Assembly: GCA_963920635.1 (NCBI GenBank)
Contig: OY987298.1
Span: 113,946,035 to 114,010,034, forward strand
DNA length: 64,000 nucleotides
Source of the DNA: Pseudeuparius sepicola
Lineage: Eukaryota > Arthropoda > Insecta > Coleoptera > Anthribidae
Direction of reading: 5' to 3'
In this document: piece after piece, positions 9,722 to 21,576 of the stretch
How positions within the stretch are numbered: position 1 is the stretch's first letter
Layout of the letters: each line of letters opens with the position of its first letter
Translations under genes and position numbers: made by a program
The notes under the pieces: model-generated
Database searches by the model: none
What the model was told of the DNA's origin: nothing
The model's input: the letters and a program-made list of their open reading frames with translations, nothing else

Positions 9722-10310
9722 GTGCTAGCGGTACGCAAAAATAAATGGCAATTTGTGATACCAAGGTGCCACTTGGTACAGTTGTTCCTTAGAACCATTT
9801 GGTCGATTTGGACCGAGGAACACTCGACATTTTCTGTATGGGTAGATTTTATAGGGGGGTGGAGGAAATTTAATTTTAATATTTTTAAAAAATTAAAAAC
9901 ATCCCAGAGAGGTGAGTTGGGTGTCGATTCCGCATAATTTCAACTCGAGGAATCCAACCGTAGCCCCGGAAATGCGATTCAAGAACCCAAAGTCAGCCAA
10001 AAGCCGTCATTTAAAAAAAAATGGCCGACCCACGGCCGATTAGTTTCTAACGCACACAGAGCCATGTGACATGTCGATACTTATGTTTTTGAGGTCAGCA
10101 AGTTCATTTATGGCAACGAAAGTGACCTTTGGTAACCGGAAGTGGGCTCTAGGCACCGGAGGGGGGCTCGAGGCACTGGAAGAAGCTCCCATGCTACACT
10201 TTCTGAAGAAGGGGGAGCCACAGTAACACACAGGGCCACGAAGGATAATGAATGCGACATGTTTCACGTAATTAGTAATAAATAATACGCTTCAATTTTT
10301 ATTTGTTTAA
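9722..10310 (+). repeat. Left copy of an inverted repeat pair
   Basis: Several blocks reappear in reverse complement at about 16830-17205: GTGCCACTTGGTACAGTTGT, the GAGTTGGGTGTCGATTCCGC block, the AATCCAACCGTAGCCCCGGA block, TTTCTAACGCACACAG, and GCTTCAATTTTTATTTGTTT. The outer edge is near AGTGCTAGCG in this copy and the complement of GCGCTAGTACT in the other. The left copy is about 200 bp longer because of an insert at about 10090-10230. No coding. Confidence 0.7.
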
Positions 10311-11430
10311 AACAATGGACAAGTATACTTATAATATTTTTTTTGCATTGGAATTTGTAAAACATGTCTAGATAATCACGGAACCCCACCAACAGATTTT
10401 TTTGTCCATTAGTTTGCTCAAAAATTGAAAAAAACGGTCGCAAAAGTAGGGAATGTGACGTCACGATCCCTAATTTCAATAAGTACCTGCTATTTTATTA
10501 GTAGTTATTTCGTCTCTTTTTATATAACCAAACATTCCCAGATAAATTATTGGATCCAGCTTTTATACGCCTGGTGAGAAATAATCAAATTTCCAAGCAT
10601 TTCAATGAAATATTTGGATTTTACCGATCCCATTCTGAACTTATTAGACGCCCCCCATAAAATATGACAGATGACATACGAGTCGATTGTTTAAGGATAA
10701 TCAGCGGCAACACCGCATTTTGCAGTTGACATTGTTTTGTGTTTTGTGCGTTTATAACCTCACTTTCGTAGACGGGAACTTAATCATTTCTGTTCTCAAT
10801 TTGTTATAAGAATCTCGCTGTGAATACTTTATTTTTTCGGATTATAATGAAGACAAGTTTTGTTAAAGCTTGTTCTGGTCACTACTTGCTTTGGTGTGTC
10901 AAGTTATTAGGTAATACAAACTGCGAGCAAAACCCGGAAAAATTAAGAGGAAGGTATGTTGTTTATTTGATTATTGTTGTAATATTTATACTTAATTATG
11001 ATTATATATGTAGCTGTGAATGCTCCCTTTAGGTCAACTAGAGAATGGGCTTATGGATATGTGCAGAAGAAAGGACAAAATAATAATGAATGCAGGGTTA
11101 AGGCAAAAATAACCCCGACCCCGTTAACAAGAACAATAATTATAATGTCATTGTGGTTACCAATGCATAAAGATATTCGGTTGTGGAATGTGTAAAATGT
11201 GTTGTGATTGCCCAACATAAGTAGATTAGTCCTAAATTATGCACATGCAGCATTACGTTTCTCGAGACGGCAACGAAATCAGAATCAAGAATCTCGTTTT
11301 TACAGCACACCAGCTAAGTACTGGTCCTACGCATAGTGCACTAATGTCTACCACAAATTGATAAAATACTTAGTCAGTACACCAGAAAACAAAAATTGAA
11401 TAAATTAAAAGGTAGGTTTGTATAGTAATA
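10311..11430. other. Non-coding, no gene recognised
   Basis: Short open frames are present (for example around 10850-11190) but none shows a family motif. A splice-like AAG|GTATGT at 10953 and TGTAG at 11010-11014 exist, but the flanking peptides are not recognisable. Nothing else is supported here. Confidence 0.4.
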
Positions 11431-11433
11431 ATT

Positions 11434-13996
11434 ATTGAGAATGAAACAAATTGTTTCAAATTCTTATTTCCACAGATGTTTTCGTATCTTGCAGTTTACC
11501 AAGAAATGATGCCAGCAGCAAAATTGATATATACCTATGGGGCAACCCCAAACGAAAAAATTCAGAAAACAAGAAAAATCCAAATTTCCACAATTATTGA
11601 TTTGTCACCAGCTTAAACTATTTACCAAAATGGCACTGGAGGCATGCTAGATACTGGGGTAGCACAGAAACGAAAAACTCAGGTGCGTACGTGGCAATCG
11701 GGAGATCAAAAACAAGAAAAATACAAATTTCCGCAATTAATTTTTTGCAGCTTGAAATATTTAACAAAATGTCACTAGAGGCTTGCTGGACACTAGGGTA
11801 GCACAGAAAGGAAAAAAGTCAGGTGTGTACGTGGCGTTCGGGAGAATCAAAATACAAAATACAAGAAAAATTCTAACATCCAATAGTTGTTATAACAAAG
11901 ATTACCAAAGTATAAATAAAACAATTAATGGTATTTCTCATGGATAATGATATATTGGAAATATTTTGTTGATGTAACAATTTACTTCAGGTAAGCAAAT
12001 AATAATTTTTGTTTGTGAATAAAATTTGAAAAAGTCACAGGTCTAAGTATTTTATTACTATGTACTTCATGCGAAAAATCCGACCCCCCCCCCTATAATT
12101 TTTCTATTTTTTGTCGATAAGATATAAAAGTTGCAATGTAACTACTATGTTAGACATATATTTTTTCTTATTACAACAGTAGTGTCGAATTTACAGTGTC
12201 CGGCAGAAAGTACACACCATATGTTTTTTTTTTTTAATTTTAATTTATCAGAAAATTTTATTCTTGATAAAAGTTTGTGCATTCCTGCAAACTCAACACC
12301 TTTGTGGACCTTATAGCTGCCGTGAGTCTTCGATACCGTACTCGTGCTCCCACATACTTGGTGTATATTTTTGGGGATGAAACCTTTTCCAGAATAATAT
12401 TGTTTCTATACTAACCAAACACACCCATATTGGTTGTCTATTTAAATTTTAAATTGAGCCCTCAGGTTTGCCGCCGTGTGGCGTTTCCAGATCCAACAAA
12501 AAGTCAGATGGATTTAAACGTTTTCCGTAGATATTTTAATAATTTTTTTTGGCCAAACCAAGCCTAAAACAATTATTATGGGCATATAAAAAAAGAGAAT
12601 GAGAATGAAATAAATTGTTTCAAATTCTTATTTCCAGAGATGTTTTCGTATCTTGCAGTTTACCAAGAAATGATGCCAGCAGCAAAATTGATATATACCT
12701 ATGGGGCAACCCCAAACGAAAAAATTCAGAAAACAAGAAAAATTCAAATTTCCACAAATATTGATTTGTCACCAGCTTAAACTATTTACCAAAATGGCAC
12801 TGGAGGCATGCTAGATACTGGGGTAGCACAGAAACGAAAAACTCAGGTGGGTACGTGGCAATCGGGAGATCAAAAACAAGAAAAATCAAAATTGTCACAA
12901 TTAATTTTTTGCAGCTTGATATATTTAACAAAATGGCACTAGAGGCTTGCTGAACACTGGGGTAGCACAGAAACGAAAAACTCAGGTGCGTACGGGGCAA
13001 TCGGGAGATCAAAAACAAGAAAAATCCAAATTTCCGCAATTGATTTTTCACCGGCTTGAACTATTTATCAAAATGGCACTGGAGGTCTGCTAGACACTGG
13101 GCTAGCACAGCAACGAAAAACTCAGGTGCGTATGTGGCAATCGGAAGATCAAAAACAAGAAAAATCCAAATTGTCACAATTAATTTTTTGCAGCTTGATA
13201 TATTTAACAAAATGGCACTAGAGGCTTGCTGAACACTGGGGTAGCACAGAAACGAAAAACTCAGGTGCGTACGTGGCAATCGGGAGATCAAAAACAAGAA
13301 AAATCCAAATTTCCACAATTGATTTTTCACCAGCTTGAACTATTTAAATGGCACTGGAGGCATGCTAGACACTGGGGTAGCACAGAAACGAAAAACTCAG
13401 GTGCGTACGTGGCAATCGAGAGATCAAAAACAAGAAAAATCCAAATTTCCACAATTAATTTTTTGCAGCTTGAAATATTTAACAAAATGTCACTAGAGGC
13501 TTGCTGGACACTGGGGTAGCACAGTGTGTACGTGGCGTTCGGGGGAATGAAAATACAAAATACAAGAAAAATTCTAACATCCAATAGTTGTTATAACAAA
13601 GATTACCAAAGTATAAATAAAACAATTAATGGTGTTTCTAATGGATAATGATATATTGGAAATATTTTGTTGATGTAACAATTTACTTTAGGTAAGCAAA
13701 TAATAATTTTTGTTTGTGAATAAAATTTGAAAAAGTCACAGGTCTAAGTATTTTATTACTATGTACTTCATGCGAAAAATCCGACCCCCCCTATTATTTT
13801 TCTATTTTTTGTCGATAAGATATAAAAGTTGCAATGTAACTACTATGTTAGACATATATTTTTTCTTATTACAACAGTAGTGTCGAATATACAGTGTCCG
13901 GCAGAAAGTACACACCATATGTTTTTTTTTTTTTAATTTTAATTTATCAGAAAATTTTATTCTTGATAAAAGTTTGTGCATTCCTGCAAACTCAAA
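11434..13996. repeat. 1.16-kb tandem duplication containing a ~139-bp minisatellite
   Basis: The block 11434-12298 (from GAGAATGAAACAAATTG to TTCCTGCAAACTCAA) recurs in direct orientation at 12597-13996, an offset of 1163 bp. Inside is a unit of about 139 bp starting ATGGCACTGGAGGC and containing GGGGTAGCACAGAAACG, CTCAGGTGCGTACGTGG and ATCAAAAACAAGAAAAAT. The first copy has two units (about 11631 and 11769). The second has six (about 12794, 12934, 13073, 13212, 13349 and 13488). The copies differ little outside the array, so the duplication is recent and the array expanded afterwards. Open frames on either strand are by-products of the 139-bp unit. Confidence 0.9.
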
Positions 13997-15780
13997 ACGC
14001 AGTTTTCAAAATTTGAATATCTCATTTCGTATATGGGGGAGGTTCGAAAATATGAAAAAGACTAGAAAGTACCCTTAGCGTTGAATGAATGAATAATAAG
14101 AAACGCAGCCTTACGGGATGCAGCGTAGCCGGCCCGAAAAGCGTCCGAGACAACAAAATACATATCCTTCCAGTAAAATAAAAAATATATAAAATTGTAC
14201 CGTTAGCCCGTTGCACAGGGATCAGTGTTCTCGAAAACGTAAACAAGTTGTAAAAATTCGTGGTCGCTAGGCGGCTAGAACGAGTGGGGGCGTGGGGGCA
14301 ACGAGGGACTTCAGGGTAAGCACACTCCGACTGGACACGCAATTTTATATGGACTCAACGCCCTTAGGTATTGTTAATTTGAGAGAAAACATGTAGGTGT
14401 TATGAAAGGTTTAAAATTAAAAGGTAAGGCCAGCAATGAAGTTTCAAGTTTCTATTCCATAAAACACCTTTTTGACGTTTTTATGATTTACCCCGTGTAG
14501 AAAATAAAACCACCACTTTATTTAATATGCCAGTTACTTTTCAGAGATGTATCATTTTTCTGGTGCAAACTTTCTTCGTGTTATTTCTTTACTCCATGGT
14601 ATATCATTTTTTACGAGTATGCATTCGGGAATATAATTTACCTAAATGGGTTTGAAGTAGTCGATTCAATTCGAGCGATGACCTATTATAAAGGTTTTCG
14701 ACTAAAAACTTGGCTTTATTGCTTTTTACATGTCATGTTTTGAACAATATCTAGAGCTGACACCTATTATATGTGTTGGAACCGATGCAGGTCTTACTGA
14801 CTTACATTCTGCAAGTATAAGGGCTCAATATGTTTAATTGCCCAATCTTCTATACCTATTAATCCCTGTTTATTAATAAACCATTATAACATTTTTTTTA
14901 TATTCTAACCAGGTCAGTGCTGGACGTCTATTATAGGATTCGATGACTTTTCTGTCTCAATTTCTAATAAATCAATTATTAACTCCACTGTTTATGTCTT
15001 GCTTTGAAAAGAACTGGTAATGCTTTTTGAATATCATTAGATTTAGATTCAGGCCAAAATATCAGTTCCTTCATACAACTAGCAATCGGCGGAATATACT
15101 TTACAGAAAACTGTATGACAAAAATCATCAACTATTATAAAATATTACTTTGAACCTGGTCAGTTCTTATCATTTTTTGCTTCATAATGTATCAGCACTT
15201 GTATCCTTTTGTACCACACTCCTATACTTTTGTCGACTCTTGTTTACAATAAACAAATTGCTAGGTTTTGTCGACTAACTGGCATTATCTCTTAGTCGTC
15301 AATAGAGTTCTCAGGAGAATAGAATGATTGTGATGCTGCTACCTACCTGAATCTCAGTAGAACAAGTATTATTATTGACAAACAAAAATACAATTTTATT
15401 GAAATTTCGCTTGTACTTGAACAAACAGGTACAAAAAAGTCTTTTTCCTAATCATTTCCGTCATCTAATGGAATGAATGGCGAAAATACAGTGAAAATAG
15501 ATGAAATGTAGGTAAAATATTAGCAGGATCTGATTTGTCCTTGCAGATTTATAGGTTAAGTTCTCTTGACATTGAGGCGCGGCGTTGCCAAACGTGGCGC
15601 CTGACAGTAAATTTAGGTAAAAATAAAATCCAACAGGTAGTTATGTATATTGAACTTTAAAAATTAATTGCGGCAAAACGGGGACGAAATTTTTTTTTTT
15701 TTAAATACAGCAAGTATATCTCACCCAATACTATCCGATGAGCAAATAAAAAAAAGTGGTGTATTAGTCCATTTCAATAT
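13997..15780. other. Non-coding, no gene recognised
   Basis: AT-rich with no supported reading frame. A minus-strand open frame at 14022-14342 has no family motif. A short GC-rich patch at 15565-15605 (GAGGCGCGGCGTTGCC and its near-inverse GGCGCC) stands out but is unassigned. Confidence 0.4.
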
Positions 15781-15785
15781 ACAGG

Positions 15786-16702
15786 TTCAAAATGCAAATC
15801 CAGGGCCAGCTACGATTTTTTTATACCCCTGATTTTCACGGAAACCATTTAGCAATTTTTACTTAAAATCTGACACCACAGCGTTAATCAGGACACCCCA
15901 GAACTCCCATAACCAAATTTGAAAAAATATTCAAAGAGTCCCATTCTGCGGGGTGTCAAAATTGAGTAAAATAGGAATTTTAAAACCATCTGGCGAGTCA
16001 AGTGTGCTATGAAAACCCTTCAAAACATTTGAATGGTCTACAGGACCACTCAACTCAAGCGTTGGTGTGCAAAAATTCAATACAAAAATGTATTTTTCTC
16101 TCGGCCATCTCGACCGTCTAAAAATGCTGAATTTTTATGAAAAAACTTTATACTAGTCAAGAATGCTCCAAAATTATTGAAAAATATTAATAAATACAAA
16201 AGTAAGAATTTTTTAAAAAATGCTATCCAACAAATAAAAAACAATTTAAATTATTGGACTTTTGTCAACAACGTCACTGTCTAAGATGATACATTTTCTG
16301 TCCCTTTCCTGTCATGGCACACCAGCCACGTTAACTACTCATATGAACTCCCAAAAACTCTGCAATTCGAAATGGCCCAGAAAAAGACTTCCTGTATATT
16401 TTTTATTGGATCTTTGGACACCAATACTTTGAGTGGTCCTGTTAACCATTCAACTGTTTTGAGGGGACTCCACAGCACCCTTGACTTTGCACAGCTGCCT
16501 TTGAAATTAATATTTTATTCAACTTTGTCACTGTAGAATGGAATTTTCTGTACGTTTTCTGTTCAAATTTGGTATGTGAGGGTTATGGGGAGTCGTGATT
16601 AACGCTGTCAGATTTTAAATAAAAAAAATCGCTGAATAGTTTTCGTGAAAATCGAGGGCATAAAAAATCGTAGCCGGTCCTGGATTTGCATCTTGAAAAT
16701 GG
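15786..16702. mobile_element. Foldback element, family A (type II ends)
   Basis: The arms are inverted copies: ATGCAAATCCAGGGCCAGCT (about 15791) pairs with the complement around 16676-16695, followed by 'CACGGAAACCATTTAGC' and 'CACAGCGTTAATCA' against their complements near 16600-16645. The same interior is found at 18310-19010, 21577-22539, 31955-32305 and 43655-44400. It is non-coding, so non-autonomous. Confidence 0.8.
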
Positions 16703-16829
16703 TAGGAAGGTCTTAAAGAAGCCGTTTTTGAAGGCCTTTAGAAAAACAAAGGTTAGGCGATTATCTCGAAAAATAAAGAATTTATGGATTTGTATATGTT
16801 TAAAAGCAGACACCCTGTATATTGAAATT

Positions 16830-17205
16830 TTATTTAAACAAATAAAAATTGAAGCATATGCTTGAAACATGTCACATTCATTATCCTTCGTGACACTGTG
16901 ACATGTCACATGACCCTGTGTGCGTTAGAAAAGAAAAAATTTCCGGGGCTATGGTTGGATTCCTCGAGTCGAAATTATGCGGAATCAACACCCAGCTCGC
17001 TTCTCTCCACCATTTTTAATTTTTTAAAAATATTAACATTAAATTATAAAACAATAAAATCTACCCACACGGAAAATGTCGAGTGTTCCTCAGGCCAAAT
17101 GGGTCTAAGGAACAACTGTACCAAGTGGCACCTTGGTATCACAAAATTGCCGTTTATTTCAAGAATCGTCGATGTAGCGCTAGTACTAATAGAACCAACT
17201 ATATG
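16830..17205 (-). repeat. Right copy of the inverted repeat pair
   Basis: Reverse-complement partner of 9722-10310. It starts TTTAAACAAATAAAAATTGAAGC and ends near GCGCTAGTACTAAT. Together the two copies enclose about 6.5 kb, including the minisatellite duplication and one foldback element. They may be two independent inserts of one family or the ends of one large element. No transposase lies between them. Confidence 0.65.
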
Positions 17206-17269
17206 GTCAGAATAGTTTTTTGACAAGGTCAGGTAGACTTGCCAACGAACATCCCAGACTTGACTTCTT

Positions 17270-17532
17270 TACTAATAACTCAGGCAATTGCGCAATGTCA
17301 TATAAAAACCTCATAAATATTCACAAGACATATCATCCTATCTTGCTTGTTGCCTGCTTCTTGCATTAGTGTAATGCAAACGTCATGGTGGTTGTACGTC
17401 TGAATGTATCAGATATAAGTTTACCACTTGCTAAGATATAAAGTTCACTATCTGCTTGTTATATTTGCATTTTGTACCCCTGTATTTTGAAGTTGGGCAG
17501 TTAAGCCCGTAAATAAATAAATAAAAACCATT
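17270..17532 (+). repeat. Possible retroposon 3' tail
   Basis: The segment ends GGGCAGTTAAGCCCG followed by (TAAA)n-like AAATAAATAAATAAAAA, a short hairpin plus simple tail typical of non-LTR or SINE 3' ends. No coding sequence precedes it and no target duplication could be assigned. Confidence 0.35.
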
Positions 17533-17588
17533 TTCAAAAGTATTCTTTTTTGTACCTGTTATCTACTAATTTTTTTTAGCAACAGTAA

Positions 17589-17882
17589 AGGTGGATTTAT
17601 AAACTCGACATTTGCGTTGGGGGTCTCCATTGCCGTTTGTGTCGAAAATTCAATCCCAATATTTTACGTGTAACCGTTTATAAACGCCGTCGAACGTTGC
17701 TATCTGTGTCTGATGTCGTCCGAGATAAACCAATTTCATCTTTCACCTCCCGCCGTTTGTAGCAATTCGACGTAGTCCAATAAAAATTAAGTTCCGGTCA
17801 CGTGGTGTTTTGTTTAGCTGACATTTCTGGACGCAAACAGAGAGTTTATAAAATGTCTGCTACGGAAGTCAAAGGTCCACCT
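17589..17882. mobile_element. PIF/Harbinger-like MITE, 294 bp
   Basis: TAA is duplicated at 17586-17588 and 17883-17885. The ends read AGGTGGAT... and ...TCCACCT, inverted copies of AGGTGGA, followed on both sides by a displaced TTTATAAA(C/A) block. A 3-bp TWA target duplication is characteristic of PIF/Harbinger. No coding. Confidence 0.65.
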
Positions 17883-18116
17883 TAAAGGTTAAGTGCACGG
17901 CCACACATAAGGCGGACGGCGGACCGGAGAGCAGGGCGGAGATGGTAGCGGAGCGTTCACAACAATAGAGTAGGCGTGTTTGCTCGCTGGTAGCGGGGAG
18001 TTCAAGTCACCTTGACATTTTCTATATACCTACTTAATAATAAAGGTATGGATTGCGAAATGCTAATTAGTAAAGTTTTTAGTCGCAAACCTCTATGGGA
18101 CATAACTCATGCACAT

Positions 18117-19402
18117 AGGGTTGCCACCTTTTAAACATGGTTAACCCGGAGGTTTCAATTTAGACGGGTAAATGCTAGGTAAGAACCGAGGTAAGAACGG
18201 TCTTGGTCTTAGAAAAGTTGGGGGGGGGGGGGGGAAGGGAGGAGCTGAGGGAAAGTGGAAGGGGAGGAGAGAGGGGGAATTCTAGAATATAAGTTTTTCA
18301 ACAAATTATAATAATATATACCGGGTGGCCCATTTGAAATGGAAGTACTCCTGTAATTTTTTTATTTTTCATCCGATTTTATCCAGGTTTTATCTGAAGA
18401 TAGGTCACAAAAAACTATTTACTTTGGTACAAAATTTCAGGTCTAAACTCAATTATCAAGGCCTACTACATTTTTTTTTCTAGTAAAAAATGAAGAAAAT
18501 CATTTATATAAAATATGACACCACAGTGTTAATCAGGGCACCCCAAAACCCCCACATACCAAATTCGAACAAAAAATATACAGGGAGTTCCATCCTACAG
18601 GGCTCCAAAGATGACCAAATGGGAATTCAAGTGTGGCGTGGAATCTTCTCAAAACAGTTGAATGATTAACAGTACTACTCAAAGTGTTGGTGTGCAAAGA
18701 TTCAATATAAAAATGTACAGGGTATTTTTCTCTGGGCCATCTCAAAATGCTGAATTTTGATGAATCTTTATACGGGTCAAAAATGCTCCGGAATTATTGA
18801 AAAAACATTAAACACGAAAGTACATTATTTCTTTACAAAATGCCAACCAACAAATAAAAACAATTTAAATTATTGAACCTTTATCACTAAAGTCGCTGTC
18901 TAAGATGATACATTTTCTGTGTGTTTCCTGTTGTTGGATTTCAGCCACCTTAACTCATATGGACTTACCGACTGGCAGGCTTCTGTATATTTAGTTTAGT
19001 TTATTTATAGTCTGGGGGGTTTTGATATACCTACTCAATTTTTGACCCGTATAAAGTTGCAAAAATTAGAGAATTTAGGGATGGCACAGAGAAAGGTTTT
19101 GTTCCAGGTTCAGTATTGTGTTTGGTCAAAATTCACACAGTTTGACAAGTATTGTCGAAACTGCGCGAACGATTCATAGACTCTGCAATTAGACAAGGTC
19201 AAGAAAATCATATTTACGTTTAAATAATATTTAATTACGATATTGTTTTGTTGGTCCATGTTGAAGTCTCGACAATTTCGTAATCTCCAGTAAAAGCATT
19301 AAATTTTTTACCCCGGAGAAATCGGCTTCAAACCCGGAGCCCGGAGAGTAGGCATACAAACCCGGAGACTCCGGGTGAAACCCGGAGAGGTGGCAACCCT
19401 AC
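18117..19402. mobile_element. hAT-like non-autonomous element with exact 8-bp target duplication
   Basis: ATGCACAT occurs at 18109-18116 and 19403-19410. The ends are AGGGTTGCCACCT (18117) and the complement AGGTGGCAACCCT, with subterminal CCCGGAG repeats (three to five copies on the right, one on the left). An 8-bp duplication plus AGGGTTG ends fit hAT. The interior holds a homopolymeric G run of about 16 near 18220 and a family A half-element (about 18310-19010). No transposase. Confidence 0.8.
18310..19010. mobile_element. Family A foldback element, left half only
   Basis: It starts CCGGGTGGCCCATTTGAAAT, runs through GTTAATCAGGGCACCCC and TACAGGGAGTTCCATCC, and stops at the TAAGATGATACATTTTCTGT block near the palindrome centre. 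The right arm is missing. It lies inside the hAT-like element at 18117-19402. Confidence 0.7.
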
Positions 19403-20258
19403 ATGCACATCACACACAAACTTTGGGTCGAGATTTCCAAAATTATTTTTTTACAGATGATGGAATTTACCAAGTGTTTCCCTGCTCAGGTTTATTTCAT
19501 GTACCCACACTCCACGTTTATTTTGCAAAATCCGAAATTTCAGTTTTGAATTTTCACATAAAAATAATGATGTAGAAATGAACATTTTTATAGCTGTTTC
19601 TATGAAGTTTCTCTTTTCAATGTTTCTACTTTACTGCCAACCTCTCTGCGCAATACACCTTTCAAAGCTGTCACAATCCGCTGACTGTGTGGACACTACC
19701 CGCACTATTCTCCACCATGCTCTCGGGTCCGCCGTCCGCATTATGTGTGGCCGTGCACTAAGTGTCTCTTGCAAGCTGCTGTCACACACTGTTAACTTGT
19801 CAATTGAAAATATAATTCCATGCAAAAAATTATTAGTGTTTTTTGCACTCGTTGCTTAAATAATTGCATATAGGATATAGGTAATTAGAGTCACGTTATT
19901 TTCCAAACACGATTTTTTTGAGACCACGTATTTTGTAGCAATGTCAAAGTCCGCTGCAAGCTGCACCACATGGAACGAGGTCTAGTCTATAAAAATGCAA
20001 GCAGAAATCCAGCTTAAGAAAACTGCCACGGTCGGAAATTTAATTCTCATGTCTACTCACCATATAGGTGGTGACACAAGGGTTCGACAAGAACACTTGT
20101 TCTAAATTAAACATAAGGATTGATTCTCTTACCCTATATAGTTTGTGGGGATGTATATCTGTATACCAACAATAGTAACAATAGTAGAAAAAGTAGAATG
20201 AACAACTTGCACAGAATTTCCATTATGTGCTTGTTGTACATAATACAATAGAGTATAC

Positions 20259-20697
20259 CTTCATTCTCCTCGTCTATTTTCAACGCCTTTGAAATGTATT
20301 CAAACGCTCTCCTGTGATGATGTTTTTGTTTTGCTAATAAAGGGTCCCCAGGCCCTGGTGTTGGATGTCTACTCATTTGGGTAACTTCGATAGTTTCTTC
20401 AATAATTAAGCGATTATCATTCTCACATTCAATTACCTGGGCTGGAGTTCTTACAAAATAGGAAGAGGAACTGCAGTAAACAAATCGGAGAATAACAAAA
20501 ATTTGATACAACAAAGAACGCAAAATGTCAAATAGAAAAATAATAGGAAATGAAACGATGCATAAGTTCCTTTTGTGAACAGAACTGCTCGAATACGAAC
20601 TAAACATCACATTACTACTGTGAGAAGCATCTGAAAATGAATCACTTTTTCTAGATTTTTTGCTTGGCGATTTTCCAGTTTGATTTTTTCGAACCAT
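20259..20697 (-). CDS. spas: Spastin, first coding exon (partial gene)
   Basis: Spastin is an AAA ATPase that severs microtubules and shapes ER membranes. The exon starts at an ATG (20697) giving [18 protein letters not shown]; the open frame extends 7 codons further upstream but only from a GTG. Residues about 35-75 form the ER-inserting hydrophobic hairpin ([20 protein letters not shown], then [15 protein letters not shown]). Residues about 112-146 begin the MIT domain ([20 protein letters not shown], then [13 protein letters not shown]). The exon ends GAAG|GTATAC, a good donor with phase 1. The rest of the MIT domain and the AAA core should lie at lower coordinates, but no exon was recognised in 1-20258. 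The intron is therefore very long, the exons lie outside the window, or I missed short ones. Confidence 0.85.
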
Positions 20698-20719
20698 CCG
20701 GACATCATCATAAACCACA

Positions 20720-21570
20720 AAAGATAAAAATTAATAATACGAATACCACGAAACACTTACCCACGGCAGAAAACTATATGTCACTAACGAATCCGAAAAC
20801 AAGGCAACTCTGCGCATCTACGTCCGTTGCGAATCATGAATTCTAAATAATGCAGCGGCCGCGGTTGTGTTTTACCTTCCTTGTTCTCTGGTTTTACAAT
20901 TTTTTATAGTTTACAGTTTAATGTGTCAATAAAAAAAGTGTAAACAACTAACCTTGGTGTAAACAACTGACTGATCGTCAGTCTAGCTCGACAGTGCTTT
21001 GAAATTTGAAATAGGCCAAAAATGCCGGGATGTGCAGTCAGCGTTTTTTTATCAACAGAGTATTCATTCATTTATCTAGTAATAAATTCTATATATTTTT
21101 AACAACATTTATTTAAAAGAAGTAAGCAAAAACCCATAAAAAAGTATTTATTGCTGTGTAAAACCTATGGAGCAATTTAAATTCTGATTCGCAACTGACA
21201 TCACAAGATGCGCAATGACATACCTTGGTAAGTCTATCGTGACCAATACCAGAGCATATAAAACAACTATATAAGACTGAATTTAAGATGCCAACGCCCC
21301 GACGGGACTATGCGAACTAATATATGGGCCATCGGCCATCGGCACCATGGGAACAGTGTTAGCCTTGGGTCTACACTGGTGTGTTCTTTGTTCTTGTTCA
21401 TTGTTGGCATGGCCCATAGACTAGTTTAGCATTGAGCCTATAGGGGGCGTATTTCTTATATTCAATGGCGTATATGCTCTGCCCTTAGACAAGGAAAGAG
21501 ATCCTTGTCAGAGAACAAGGAAGTTACCTAAGCAGAACCAGAGCCATAGAGTTCATATATATATATATAT
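20720..21570. other. Upstream region of spastin; no gene seen
   Basis: The 150 bp upstream of the spastin ATG contain GCAGCGGCCGCGG (about 20851), a short GC-rich patch in an AT-rich setting that could mark the promoter. No TATA box was placed. The stretch ends in a (TA)n run at about 21555-21576 into which a foldback element has inserted. Confidence 0.35.
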
Positions 21571-21576
21571 ATATAT

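Larger units (their letters stand above)
17893..19758. mobile_element. PIF/Harbinger-like non-autonomous element with a nested hAT
   Basis: TAA duplicates flank it (17890-17892 and 19759-19761). The terminal inverted repeats GTGCACGGCCACACATAA (17893) and the complement (ending 19758) continue as GGCGGACGGCGGACC in both arms, for about 75 bp. Most of the interior (18117-19402) is a later hAT-like insert, so the original element was only about 0.58 kb. It starts only 7 bp after the 17589-17885 MITE and its TAA duplicate. Confidence 0.75.

Noticed and set aside
10820..11195. Possible two-exon small gene at 10.8-11.2 kb
   Set aside because: Splice-like dinucleotides are present but the peptides match no family and the join has no independent support.
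14022..14342. Minus-strand open frame of 106 codons
   Set aside because: No motif, no splice context, and composition typical of chance frames in this region.
18215..18240. Poly-G run as a telomere or G-quadruplex regulatory site
   Set aside because: It is a simple homopolymer inside a non-autonomous hAT, with no other G runs spaced as telomere repeats; it may also be a sequencing-sensitive site.
20698..20718. Seven extra N-terminal residues for spastin
   Set aside because: The extension begins at GTG. The next in-frame codon, ATG at 20697, gives the usual MVR-type start.
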